Below, piece after piece: positions 1-10,839 of a DNA stretch of 64,000 nt (position 1 is the stretch's first letter; every line of letters starts with the position of its first letter). The position numbers and the translations under genes are program-made. The stretch lies in contig NC_046683.1 in NCBI RefSeq assembly GCF_009870125.1, positions 31,338,129 to 31,402,128 of the forward strand, read 5' to 3'. The stretch is from Drosophila pseudoobscura (lineage: Eukaryota; Arthropoda; Insecta; Diptera; Drosophilidae). Below the pieces are notes generated by a model. That model had not been told where the DNA came from, made no database searches, and worked only from the letters and a program-made list of their open reading frames with translations.

Positions 1-743
1 CCCGCAGCTGAACAACAGATGAGTCCCCACTCGCCAGCCCAAATATTTCTCTAATGTGTGCCGGTAGAATGAGACGTTTATTCACCAATCGTTTTTTGAG
101 AATATCTAATTGCAATTATTGTAATTAGCCTCGCTCATCTTCAACGAACTAATGGTGTGCAACGCCGCTCCGCTCAAACAAGACTGCAAATGCTATAATT
201 TCTCGATAGAAGTCAGTTCAGCTTCACTATCAATAACAGCTGTGGACACGGCATAGAAGCTTGTCCACTCTGTATAGTCTCCGCTGAACTTGGGCAGCGC
301 AATCGACTGGCTATGTACATAATGGATTGGGATTCACTTAGGTTCATTTGAAACGTGGAACAATGCGTGGCTTGCGAGCTCTGGCCCAACTCACGCTGAA
401 GAATGGTCCTCAAAGATAAGATGGACGAGTCCAATTTTCCAGGTGGTGTGTGCCACAATAAAATTCATTTAAGCTTCGTCAATGATTTTAACAATCCTCG
501 CAGATCATATTCATCCATTTCGCGTAGCTTTTCACGATCCATCTCTGTTCGTATGGACTCTAGCCTGTCTAAAATGGCTCTAGCCCTTAGCCTCCTGAAG
601 GAAATCCAAGATGCAAGGAATTGGTTGCTGGCTGCGTTAGCACTAAACCTTTCATCAGATAGAGCATCGCCAACTTTCACAGTATTACTGTCATTGCGCA
701 TAGCCACCGATTCACTCCTTCTATTATTTTTTCTCTTGCCCAT
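1..743 (-). pseudogene. Degenerate BEL/Pao retrotransposon gag, cut by left edge
   Basis: Read on the minus strand, an open frame starts with ATG at 743 and runs 92 codons to a stop at 465. It is basic, then heptad-like and charged. Further downstream in shifted frames is a clear BEL/Pao gag signature: Leu-Pro-Lys-Phe-Ser-Gly-Asp-Tyr-Thr-Glu-Trp around 300-270, then Leu-Ser-Gly-Ala-Ala-Leu near 165, then Leu-Lys-Lys-Arg-Leu-Val-Asn-Lys-Arg near 90, and Pro-Ala-His-Ile-Arg-Glu near 55. These segments are in the family order but are separated by stops and at least two frame changes, so the gene is dead. No protease or reverse transcriptase is visible because the window begins inside gag. Family assignment rests on motif recognition by eye; the frames are not intact enough to be a functional copy. 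Confidence 0.72.
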
Positions 744-1008
744 GGTTTCGGCTATAGTCTGTTAACGCGGAGTGTATAAGTCGATCAGAGTTAAATAAAA
801 TGATGCAACGCGCTAGTTCAAACGAGTTCAAAACTTGTTGGCGTTCACTTTTGCTGCACTTTTTATGTATTTATGTCCATAACGTATGCGCGCCAAAGCA
901 ACAAAGCAAAGCAAACTATCGGACCACGCTTAGATCTCTATGCGACGAAAGAGAAGCGAAAACGAAAGCGGGTCGCTAAAACTTTCGACAAATGTTAAGT
1001 TCACAATG
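744..1008 (-). other. Probable 5' leader of the BEL/Pao remnant
   Basis: This stretch lies directly upstream (minus strand) of the gag-like ATG at 743 and contains no convincing coding frame. By position it should be the untranslated leader and perhaps part of the LTR of the BEL/Pao element. I could not define an LTR edge or a primer binding site. It ends where the DINE-1-like repeat starts at about 1009. Confidence 0.35.
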
Positions 1009-1628
1009 TTCGTCCTTTGCGTGGGCGGAAGGGGGTGTGGCGAAATTTTGACACAAAACGGTCAAGGTCCGATATCAAAGGAGTGTGGATACCGAATTTG
1101 GTTGCTCTAGCTTTTATAGTCTCTGACTTTGCAATAGGCAAAGCCGACCATGAAACCTGTGTGTTAGAGAGAGTCACAGCGAGAGAGAATGAAATTGTTT
1201 TCTTGATTCTGTCTTTTATACGATTATACGATCTGGTTCTGATTTTGCATTCTAGAAGATCTAGTCATCCATTACGATTCAGCGTTTTCAGTTTTCCTGT
1301 ATCTTTGAAATTGTGGATGCCACAGATTTTTGCCCTATGTGGTGGTGAAGTGGACGGGGCAAAGTTTTGAAATATACTTGTAACAGTGACAAGTATTTCT
1401 CTAGCTCTTGTAGTCTTTGAGCACTAGGCGCTGATAGGGACGGACAGACGGACGGACGGACGGACGGACGGACAGACGGATAGATAGACAGGGCTCAATC
1501 GACTCGGCTATTGATGCTGATCAAGAATATATATACTGTATGGGGTCGGAAACGTTCTGGACGTTACACACAGCCACTTTTACCACAAATCTAATATACC
1601 CCAATACTCATTTTGAGTATCGGGTATA
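1009..1628 (-). mobile_element. DINE-1/INE-1-like non-autonomous Helitron-type element, truncated
   Basis: On the minus strand this reads TATACCCGATACTCA, then the hallmark block with GTATATATATTC, TGATCAGCATCAATAGCC and GAGTCGAT, then a GTCC-rich run. It is the reverse complement of the element at 6679-7601 over about 600 bp but lacks the last third. DINE-1-type elements (called INE-1, SGM, ISY in various species) are short non-autonomous Helitron relatives very abundant in Drosophila. It diverges visibly from the array copies, so it is an independent insertion. The 117-codon frame at 1017-1370 lies inside it and is not a gene. Confidence 0.75.
1441..1490. repeat. GGAC/GGACA tetranucleotide microsatellite within DINE-1-like element
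   Basis: About twelve tandem GGAC or GACA/GATA-type units interrupt the element at the site where the array copies carry only a short GTCTGTCTGTCCGTCC run. DINE-1 elements characteristically hold a GTCY microsatellite at this position, which supports the family call; it is expanded here. Confidence 0.8.
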
Positions 1629-2412
1629 ATTACACCGTTGTTAAGGTTACAATTTGGATTTTATTGTCCGATATTTTATTTATTTTATTGTCATCGCTTC
1701 GACGATGAAGACCGACTGTCTTGAAGAGTACTGACCTATTACCTTAAATAGTACTGACCGACTGTCTGATCGAAGCGTCGAAGCAGTGGATTATAAGAAG
1801 TAAGAACGTTACATATGTGTGTGCGTGTATGCACTGAGAGCGTACATGGGATGAACGCGATAATAGATATTAAGAGATATGTTCTTGACGTTACTTAAGT
1901 GCTATTCACGGCTGCTGCTCCGAACACGGTCATTACGTTTTTGTAATTTTTATATCTGTAACTTTTAATCACGTTATAGTTTTCTACATGTTGTGCATAA
2001 GTTTTGAAAATAAAACAGATCGAATTTAAAACTCATCTGCCTAAGCCTTTACGACGGCTATGGGCTCCGTTTTCCGATCGCTCAAACTGAATTAAGAAAA
2101 TATTTTGATGTCTTGTGATATTTACAAATTTGTTTATTCCAGAATCAATAAATGCCAAAATGAACAAAAACACGTCGACTCTGGAGGACTTTTAAACCGC
2201 ATAAGCACTATCTCGAAGGTTCCATATACCCATTCGGATAACGTAGTGCCATATTGGCCTATGAGTAGCCCCAAGAGTGGCGTCTGGGCTAATCTAGCCT
2301 AAATATTGAGCATGAAAAAAATTGAATCTCTATGAATGTCCTAAAATGTATCAGGGCGTATTGATAGCGCCTCATATTTGGAATAGGAAAATTTACTTAC
2401 CTTAGCTGGAAA
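1629..2412 (+). other. 5' flank and probable 5' UTR of the BTBD7-like gene
   Basis: AT-rich DNA with no supported coding region; the 65-codon frame at 2105-2302 has no recognisable features. A small imperfect inverted repeat has 9-bp arms at 1696-1704 and 1776-1784 and encloses an 11-bp direct repeat (1711-1721 and 1757-1767). The segment TTACCTTAG ending about 8 bp before the start codon looks like a splice acceptor, so a 5' UTR intron may end there. I see no promoter that I can define. Confidence 0.4.
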
Positions 2413-5400
2413 ATGGGAGCCAGTACTTCCAGTATTAACTATCCTAACGTCGCATCATCAGGAGCTGCACTTAATAGTACCGGAAACTCTAATGGAAACA
2501 TATCGGTGCTGCTGCCCATGAGCATGGCAGGTATGGTCACAGCAGGAGCGGTTGGTATGACGTCTGGCAGTGGTACTGGTATCAGTGGCGCACAGTACCA
2601 TCGAGATCAAAGACGAAAGCGTGTAACTGGTTTTGCGACGCTTAAGAGAAAGTTTATACGTAGACGACGTTCGTCAAAAGCATATGATCACGCTCGCGTT
2701 CTACGAGATTTTGTGTCAGACTGGGCACCTATGGAGCTGGCAGCTCTTTGCGAGGAGTTCGAAGCCTTGTCGGCTTTAAGAGACTTATCGGTTAGAATGA
2801 AAACATTTATTGTTTGTCTATTAGTTTTTTAAACATCATATATTTATAGGTGCAAGCTGAATTGGCGCGACCTCCGGCAGCAACATACAAACAAGACCTT
2901 GCTGCTCTTTACGATCTAAATTTTTGCACTGATTGTGATCTTGTTTTTCGCGGGACTATTTTCCCGGTGCACAGATCAATATTATCAGCTCGTTGCTCCT
3001 ATTTCCGCGACTTACTCGCAGGTTGTCCTGGTTTCGGAGCGCGTATATGTCTTGAACTGCCCACTTCGCCTATTGACGTGCCGCTTTTCTCTTCCCTATT
3101 GCGTTATTTATATACTGGCGATATGTGTCCGCATGATCCGAACATCGAAATCACAGTGTTGCGTCAGCTGGGAGACGACTTTGGCTCACCAAATCCTCTG
3201 GATCATGATCTTCGCTATTTGTTGGAGACTGGCGACTACGCAGATGCGGCACTTGTTTTCACAGCAGATGGTAACAACGACAATCTGCGACAAGACTCGG
3301 GTACCTCGGAGTACGGGTTTCGACCAAAGATCGAACTTCCATGCCATAAAGCTATTTTGAGTGCGCGCTCACCCTTTTTTCGTAATTTAATTGCGCGTCG
3401 AACGCGCAACATTGATGAGTACGTTGAACGTTCCTTACACGTGCCCACGCGAATTGTATTAGACGAAAGCGTTATACCGAAGAGATATGCGCGTGTACTG
3501 TTGCAAGCGATTTACCTGGACGTTGTTGATTTGACACTGATCTTACGCGGTGTTGGATCGGGTACGTCGGCAGGATCACTAGGGGAAGTGCATGCCTTAA
3601 CCAACACAGGAAGAGTTCGTCCAACGACACTGGAGGAAGCTATGGAGCTTTACCAGATTGGTCGGTTTTTAGAGCTTGATATTTTGGCGCAAGGCTGTGA
3701 GGATTTAATACTCGAGTGGCTGTCCCTTGATACTTTACCAACAATTTTAAAGTGGGGTTGCCAACCCCATGGCTCCGCGTGGGTGTTTAGACAAGCATGT
3801 CAGTACCTACGAGAAGAATTTACCGTTATTAGCACCTCACCTGTCCTGCACCAACTAGATAAAAAGCAACTGTTACATGTTCTGCAGAGTAATTTTTTAC
3901 AAGCTTCTGAGCTAGAGATTCTGCAGGCTGTTCTTAAATGGGGAGAACAGGAGCTCATTCGCCGTATGGAAGATCGTGAACCAAACTTGTTGTCACACAC
4001 AGCTCACTCAGTTGCTCGCAAGGGCGTAAAAAAACGTGATTTGAGTGATGTAGAGCTGCGAGACATCATCGCAGAATTATTGCCTTTAGTGCGCATAGAC
4101 CATGTTTTACCACCACATAGTGAGATACTCGGCCAAGCAATTCGTCGAGGTCTTGTCAGCACGCCACCTTCACATATGATTGGAGATGAACGAGAAAATT
4201 TACGTATCAATGCCTGGATACGTAGTGGTAGTAATCAGGGACTCTTTGTTAGACCACGTCTCTTTATGCCGTATTTTGAGGAAGTAAAGGCCTTGTTGAA
4301 GGATCGATTATCTTCATCTCACCACCAGGTGGAACTAATGCGTATGCGTAGGTCACGACACCCGCCAGATATTCCTGATACCTTGTATATGGTGTCCCAC
4401 ATGAATGCAGCGGCTAATAATGGACTTTGTAGTGTTGTTAATCGTGGTGCTATTCATGAAAATATTGACATGATGGTAGGGTCGGCTGTTATACCAGCAC
4501 CGGATAACCAAACTTTATTGGCAATGCGTAAACGCGAAAATAAACTTCGCCAGTCACCTATGTGCCAGCGTGCATTGCTACTGCCACTTTCATCAAAACA
4601 TGAAATTGAACGACAAATTCGGCTTCGGGTCGTGAGAGAGTTTAACCTCCCTGATGAAGTATCTGATATTCTGGAAAGCTCACACCAATCCAGCCAGAAA
4701 AGTGATGATGTTCACAAAGAAAATCCGTGTGGAGTTGCGTCCACTACTCAAAGCGAGGACAATTTGCTTGAAGATGAAGATCAAAGCCCACCGCCATCAC
4801 CAGCGGCTACTGGCTCAGTTCCGCGAAACACAACCGTTGGATCTTCTTTTTTATCGTCCTCGTCAATGGGATCGTCAGCATCATCAATCTGTGGCACCGA
4901 TGGAGTACACCCCTATTATAGCCGAAATCTCACTTTTCCGCGTCACCAATCAAATGGTCTTTTTGGTGTAGCCAGTATTTTAGCAACCAACTCTGGTCCT
5001 GCGCTTCAGTGTAGCTATGCACGTATTTCCGCGTCAGCGCGTCCACGAAATGAACTGCCGGCGTTAATAACTGAAGGGGACTTTCGATTTCCGCATGGAA
5101 ATAGCTTGGGCTTGGATATTAGTGTTGAGAACGGCGCATGTGCTTTGGACTCTGGAAATAGTCATCTTTCAGATATGATGCCGGATGTGGCTATGGCCAC
5201 CGCATCGTTAGGTCAGCTTCATTTGTCGAATAGTACTGGAAATACTAGCGGCCGTAGCGTCGGCAGCAATAACGACATGCCAGAAAGTTTACAATTAGAT
5301 TTGGGGGATGGTCCAAGCCCTCGCGTAGTTGGAAACGTTCCAAGTGCACTGACCTTGCGAAGTATACACGTAAGTATTTCCTTCTCGGTATTTATCCTAA

Positions 5401-5569
5401 AATAAAAATTTTCCATTAATTTTAGCACGCTCTGCCACAAAGCAACTATCACCGCTTCGTGCAGCGCTCTAGTTCGCCATTTGATATGATGCGTCATGGA
5501 CAGTTATCGCCCACATCACACCCTCCAAATCCTGGGTCATTTAACTCTGGACCACCCAGGTTTTTATAG
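2413..5569 (+). CDS. BTBD7: BTBD7-like double-BTB/BACK domain protein, intact parental gene (3 exons)
   Basis: Exons are 2413-2790, 2850-5369 and 5426-5569, giving 1013 residues with phase-0 introns. The frame continues across both splice sites: Leu-Ser|Val-Gln-Ala-Glu, and Ser-Ile-His|His-Ala-Leu-Pro. The N-terminus MGASTS fits N-myristoylation (Gly2, Ser6), as in vertebrate BTBD7. A basic stretch precedes a first BTB domain (about residues 145-218, HRSILSARCSYF core), a second BTB domain (about 254-354, HKAILSARSPFF core) and a BACK region (about 388-500, EEAMELYQIGRFLELDILAQ). The C-terminal third is Ser/Pro-rich and low complexity. Vertebrate BTBD7 acts in epithelial remodelling, branching and E-cadherin/Snail2 control; a matching role here is inference. 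The start ATG has A at -3 and G at +4. This is the only copy with the 5' half, so it is the likely functional source of the array. The symbol is the vertebrate name; the fly symbol is not known to me. Confidence 0.9.
2791..2849 (+). other. Intron 1 of the BTBD7-like gene
   Basis: A 59-bp GT-AG intron: donor TCG|GTTAGA and acceptor TTTATAG|GTGCAA. Splicing joins Leu-Ser to Val-Gln-Ala in the conserved order seen in vertebrate BTBD7. Unspliced, the frame reads into a stop at 2830-2832. Confidence 0.88.
5370..5425 (+). other. Intron 2 of the BTBD7-like gene
   Basis: A 56-bp GT-AG intron: donor CAC|GTAAGT and acceptor TTTTAG|CACGCT, phase 0. Splicing adds 47 residues ending Pro-Pro-Arg-Phe-Leu. 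The same intron with GT and AG intact is kept in all derived copies that reach it, so these copies arose from genomic DNA and not from mRNA. Confidence 0.9.
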
Positions 5570-5662
5570 AGGTTGCAAGTGGGCCGAGATCCGGGGCACT
5601 TTATTTTGGCATGCCTTTCTGAACAAAAATTAAACTAAAAATGTAATTTAACAATCTAGATA

Positions 5663-5685
5663 AATAAAATAAACTATTAAATAAA
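5663..5685 (+). promoter_or_regulatory. Clustered poly(A) signals of the parental gene
   Basis: Three AATAAA hexamers lie at 5663-5668, 5668-5673 and 5680-5685, about 95-115 bp after the stop codon. They are a natural 3' end for the BTBD7-like transcript. The array units lack this segment entirely. Confidence 0.65.
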
Positions 5686-6260
5686 GCTTAGGAAATTTTT
5701 CTCTTCGGCAAGGGCTTAAAATTAGATAGTATGTATAATGTTAAAAATACTTAAGTATGTATATTATCTCTGGTATTTGCGAAGAAAAAACCAGTTTAAG
5801 TAATTTGTTTATTACATCTGCAACCCTTTTGCACCTTTGTTACTCGTTGACCCTAGTAGTTGGCAGATTACAACACACAATAAATTGACCTTCCTTGCCA
5901 AATCCAACCCATCATAAACTTAAGTCGTCGAATGCTTTACCCGTTTAATCTGTCGAAATGTATAAATTAACTAGACTCAAGATACCTCTTGGTCATATGG
6001 TCATATATTTCAGATGTTTTAGATTTTATATAGAAAGATATCTCTCTAGTGAAAGGGAGGTACTGAAGTAGTGTATCTTTCAGCGTCTGGCTCGAATTGG
6101 GAGTGTGAGATCGCTCCCCTGCGGTTGGCCGAGGTTTTTTCGTTCTATCAAGTTCCACCAATAGACTGAGCAAGACAAACAAAATAAATGTATGGGACCA
6201 TATAGTCTGGAAGTGCCAGCTGAAGTTATATACATATGTATATTCATAAATGCAGGTTTT

Positions 6261-6444
6261 AAGCCGACGCCGTCTCGTAGCGCAGAAGGGGAGCGGCGCT
6301 CAATCAGCATGGCCAATCCGAGATAGGGGTGGGCGAAGCCAAGAAGCTGCAGATGCAGCACGCCAGAGATTTCTACTTTCACCCAATAAGCGCAGAGAAG
6401 GACCATTAGAAGCCGTTGCAAGGCGTGGCAAGGCGAATGGGACA
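6261..6444 (+). other. Coding-like segment of unknown origin, possible exon remnant
   Basis: Downstream of a plausible splice acceptor (AAATGCAG at about 6255) the plus strand reads a short hydrophilic peptide (Ser-Arg-Ser-Ala-Glu-Gly-Glu-Arg-Arg-Ser-Ile-Ser). After a one-base frame change it continues Glu-Ala-Lys-Lys-Leu-Gln-Met-Gln-His-Ala-Arg-Asp-Phe-Tyr-Phe-His-Pro-Ile. An alternative single frame at 6250-6447 gives 65 residues rich in Arg and Ala. I do not recognise either. It could be a broken exon of a neighbour, or chance. It recurs in most units by duplication. Confidence 0.22.
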
Positions 6445-6678
6445 TGAATTGTAACCTGGAAAAAAAACAGCTAACTATCATAGCCTAACAAACCATATAC
6501 TATATTAAATCTAGTCTTTAGTCTTTAGTCAACACATATGTAGCTATACCCCCAAACCATAATGGCCATAATTGGATAGCGAACCGACATTGTACATACA
6601 TAAATCAGTCAAAAATTTCATAAAGCCCATAAACTTTATTATAAAGGTTATTATTATTAGGATTATATTTGGTTTTGT

Positions 6679-7601
6679 TATACCCGATACTCAATGTGAG
6701 TATTGTGGAGATTTGTGGTGAAAATAGATGTGTGTAACGTCCAGAAGGAATCGTTTCCGACCCCATAAAGTATATATATTCATGATCACCATCAATAGCC
6801 GAGTCGATTGAGCCCTGTCTGTCTGTCCGTCCCTATTAGCGCCTAGTGCTCAAAGACTATAAGAGCTAGAGCAACGACATTTATATCTAGACTTCTGTGA
6901 TATGTCACTGTTACAAGCCCTCACAAAGGGCGAAAATCTGTGGCATCCACAATTTTAGAGATACGAGAAAACAGAAAATGTTGAATCGCAGAGGATGACT
7001 ATATCTTCTAGAATGCAAAATCAGAAGCAGATCGTATAAGTATTATAGCCAGAATCAAGAAAACAATTTCATTCTTTTTCGCTCTGTTTTTCTCTAACAC
7101 ACAGGTTTCATGGTCGGCTTTGCTTATTGCAAAATATGAGTTAAAGGATCTCACACTATAAAAGCTAGAGAAACCATATTTGGTATACACACTCCTGTGA
7201 TATCGGAACTTGACCGTTTTATGTCAAAATTTCGCCACACCGCCTTCCGCCCCCGCAAAGGACGAAAATCTGGGGCATCCACAAATCTCAGAGACTATTA
7301 AGGCTATAGCAACCAAATGTGGTATTCACACTTCTGTTCAAACTCACTGTTAAACGTATATCTCGCCCCACCCCCCTCCGCTCCCACAAAAGAGGAAAAT
7401 CTGTGGCATCCACAATATTGAAGAAACGAGATCGGATCATTTTTGTAGGCAAAAGGAAGAAATTAATTTGCAGTGGCTACGCAGCGCCCGACGACACGGT
7501 CAAACTGATTTTCTGTCTCTCTCGCACGCACTCTTTGTCGTGTCGTTCAATAATAGCGGCGTCTGCCGGAGGAGAGCCATACTGACTAAGTATCGGGTAT
7601 A
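6679..7601 (+). mobile_element. DINE-1-like element downstream of parental gene
   Basis: A 923-bp element opens with TATACCCGATACT (6679-6691) and closes with its reverse complement AGTATCGGGTATA (7589-7601). It contains the DINE-1 hallmark block (GTATATATATTCATGATCA and ATCAATAGCCGAGTCGAT) and a short GTCTGTCTGTCCGTCC run. A 5-bp stem, 3-nt loop hairpin (TGCGG TCT CCGCA, 7612-7624) lies just beyond, as expected near a Helitron-type 3' end. There is no transposase frame, so it is non-autonomous. The BTBD7 fragment of copy 2 begins about 40 bp after it, so the duplication breakpoint lies here. Confidence 0.75.
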
Positions 7602-7641
7602 TAGGTATAGTTGCGGTCTCCGCAGCAACTCAAAACGGTGC

Positions 7642-9792
7642 CCCTCGTTTTGTAATTTAATTGATGTATTGATAGTTTGTAAACATTGATGAGTGCGTTG
7701 AACGTTCCTTTCACGTGCCCACGCGAATTGTATTAGACGAAATATTATACCGTTAACCTGGACATTATTGATTTGACACTGATTTTACGCGGTGTTGGAT
7801 CGGGTACGTCGGCAGGATCACTAGGGGAAATGCATGCCTTAACCAACACAGGAAGAGTGCGTCCAACGACTCTAGAGGAAGCTATGGAGCTTTACCAGAT
7901 TGGTCGGTATTTAGAGATTGATATTTTGGCGCAAGGCTGTGAGGATTTAATACTCGATGTCCCTTGGTACTTTACCAACAATCTGAAAGTGGGGTTGCCA
8001 ACCCCATGGCTCCGCGTGGGTGTTTAGACAAGCATGTCAGTACCTACGAGAAGAATTTACCGTTATTAGCACCTCACCTGTCCTGCACCAACTAGATAAA
8101 AAGCAACTATTACATGTTCTGCAGAGTAATTTTTTACAAGTTTCTGAGCTAGAGATTCTGCAGGCTGTTCTTAAATGGGGAGAACAGGAGCTCATTCGCC
8201 GTATGGATCGTGAACCAAGCTTGTTGTCACACACAGCTCACTCAGTTGCTCGCGAGGGCGTAAAAAAACGTGATTTGAGTGATGTAGAGCTGCGAGACAT
8301 CATCGCAGAATTATTGCCTTTAGTGCGCATAGACCATGTTTTACCACCACATAGTGAGATACTCGGCCAAGCAATTCGTCGAGGTCTTGTCAGCACGCCA
8401 CCTTCACATATGATTGGAGATGAACGAGAAAATTTACGTATCAATGCCTGGATACGTAGTGGTAGTAATCAGGGACTCTTTGTAAGACCACGTCTCTTTA
8501 TGCCGTATTTTGAGGAAGTAAAGGCCTTGTTGAAGGATCGATTATCTTCATCTCACCACCAGGTGGAACTAATGCGTATGCGTAGGTCGCGACACCCGCC
8601 AGATATTCCTGATACCTTGAATATGGTGTCCCACATGAATGCAGCGGCTAATAATGGACTTTGTAGTGCTGTTAATCGTGGTGCTATTCATGAAAATATT
8701 GACATGATGGTAGGGTCGGCTGTTATACCAGCACCGGATAACCAAACTTTATTGGCAATGCGTAAACGCGAAAATAAACTTCGCCAGTCACCTATGTGCC
8801 AGCGTGCATTGCTACTGCCACTTTCATCAAAACATGAAATTGAACGACAAATTCGGCTTCGGGTCGTGAGAGAGTTTAACCTCCCTGATGAAGTATCTGA
8901 TATTCTGGAAAGCTCACACCAATCCAGCCAGAAAAGTGATGATGTTCACAAAGAAAATCCGGGTGGAGTTGCGTCCACTACTCAAGGCGAGGACAATTTG
9001 CTTGAAGATGAAGATCAAAGCCCACCGCCATCACCAGCGGCTACTGGCTCAGTTCCGGGAAACACAACCGTTGGATCTTCTTTTTTATCGTCCTCGTCAA
9101 TGGGATCGTCAGCATCATCAATCTGTGGCACCGATGGAGTACACCCCTATTATAGCCGAAATCTCACTTTTCCGCGTCACCAATCAAATGGTCTTTTTGG
9201 TGTAGCCATTATTTTAGCAACCAACTCTGGTCCTGCGCTTCAGTGTAGCTATGCACGTATTTCCGCGTCAGCGCGTCCACGAAATGAACTGCCGGCGTTA
9301 ATAACTGAAGGGGACTTTCGATTTCCGCATGGAAATAGCTTGGGCTTGGATATTAGTGTTGAGAACGGCGCATGTGCTTTGGACTCTGGAAATAGTCATC
9401 TTTCAGATATGATGCCGGATGTGGCTATGGCCACCGCATCGTTAGGTCAGCTTCATTTGTCGAATAGTACTTGAAATACTAGCGGCCGTAGCGTCGGCAG
9501 CAATAACGACATGCCAGAAAGTTTACAATTAGATTTGGGGGATGGTCCAAGCCCTCGCGTAGTTGGAAACGTTCCAAGTGCACTGACCTTGCGAAGTATA
9601 CACGTAAGTATTTCCTTCTTGGTATTTATCCTAAAATAAAAATTTTCTATTAATTTTAGCACGCTCTGCCACAAAGCAACTATCACCGCTTCGTGCAGCG
9701 CTCTAGTTCGCCATTTGATATGATGCGTCATGGACAGTTATCGCCCACATCACACTGGGTCATTTAACTCTGGACCACCCAGGTTTTTATAG
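7642..9792 (+). pseudogene. BTBD7 partial copy 2
   Basis: Homology to exon 2 starts near parental 3375 inside BTB2 and runs through intron 2 and exon 3 to the parental stop. About 32 bp are missing at 7753/7754. Five bases (GTGGC) are missing at 7957/7958, which frameshifts. Two substitutions then give TGA at 7984-7986 in the frame of the new ATG at 7957. From the GTG codon at 8020 the parental frame is open to a nonsense TGA at 9472-9474 (parental Gly codon), but with no ATG until the in-frame Met before Asp-Arg-Glu-Pro. One Glu codon is lost at 8204 and 11 bp are lost in exon 3. Not expected to make a BTB protein; stable RNA is possible. Confidence 0.9.
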
Positions 9793-10839
9793 AGGTTGCA
9801 AGTGGGTCCAGATCCGGGGCACTTTATTTTGGCATGCCTTTCTGAACAAAAATTAAACTAAAAATGTAATTTAAAATTAAAATTAGATAGTATGTATAAT
9901 GTTAAAAATACTTAAATATGTATATTATCTCTGGTATTTGCGAAGAAAAAACCAGTTTAAGTAATTTGTTTATTACATCTGCAACCCTTTTGCACCTTTG
10001 TTACTCGTTGACCCTAGTAGTTGGCAGATTACAACACACAATAAATTGACCTTCCTTGCCAAATCCAACCCATCATAAACTTAAGTCGTCGAATGCTTTA
10101 CCCGTTTAATCTGTCGAAATGTATAAATTAACTAGACTCAAGATACCTCTTGGTCATATGGTCATATATTTCAGATGTTTTAGATTTTATATAGAAAGAT
10201 ATCTCTCTAGTGAAAGGGAGGTACTGAAGTAGTGTATCTTTCAGCGTCTGGCTCGAATTGGGAGTGTGAGATCGCTCCCCTGCGGTTGGCCGAGGTTTTT
10301 TCGTTCTATCAAGTTCCACCAATAGACTGAGCAAGACAAACAAAATAAATGTATGGGACCATATAGTCTGGAAGTGCCAGCTGAAGTTATATACATATGT
10401 ATATTCATAAATGCAGGTTTCAAGCCGACGCAGTCTCGTAGCGCAGAAGGGGAGCGGCGCTCAATCAGCATGGCCAATCCGAGATAGGGGTGGGCGAAGC
10501 CAAGAAGCTGCAGATGCAGCACGCCAGAGATTTCTACTTTCACCCAATAAGCGCAGAGAAGGACCATTAGAAGCCGTTGCAAGGCGTGGCAAGGCGAATG
10601 GGACATGAATTGTAACCTGGAAAAAAAACAGCTAACTATCATAGCCTAACAAACCATATACTATATTAAATCTAGTCTTTAGTCTTTAGTCAACACATAT
10701 GTAGCTATACCCCCAAACCATAATGGCCATAATTGGATAGCGAACCGACATTGTACATACATAAATCAGTCAAAAATTTCATAAAGCCCATAAACTTTAT
10801 TATAAAGGTTATTATTATTAGGATTATATTTGGTTTTGT
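9793..10839 (+). repeat. Unit 3' flank after copy 2
   Basis: 1,047 bp copy of the parental 3' flank. The poly(A)-signal segment is deleted (near 9872). No gene is supported. Confidence 0.85.

Larger units (their letters stand above)
5570..6678 (+). other. 3' UTR and downstream flank of the parental gene
   Basis: The stop codon is followed by AT-rich DNA. This segment is copied in every array unit, minus about 65-75 bp near 5651-5715. No convincing gene is seen: several frames of 65-133 codons here recur in every unit only because the DNA was duplicated. One stretch at about 6261-6444 looks coding-like and is listed separately. Confidence 0.6.

Noticed and set aside
1017-1370. 117-codon plus-strand frame
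   Set aside because: It lies wholly inside the DINE-1-like element and has no protein features.
1629-2400. Solo LTR in the 5' flank, suggested by short repeats and AATAAA-like sequence
   Set aside because: No matching termini or target duplication could be defined.
5967-6182. 71-codon minus-strand frame in every flank
   Set aside because: Same reason; low-information sequence overlapping another frame with no recognisable motif.
6080-6481. 133-codon minus-strand frame repeated in most units
   Set aside because: It is conserved only because the flank was duplicated; no domain or codon-like pattern is recognisable.
8020-9474. 484-codon open frame as a complete gene (also in copies 3-5)
   Set aside because: It opens with GTG inside the former BACK region, downstream of a frameshift; eukaryotic translation would not normally start there. 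It is a pseudogene segment.
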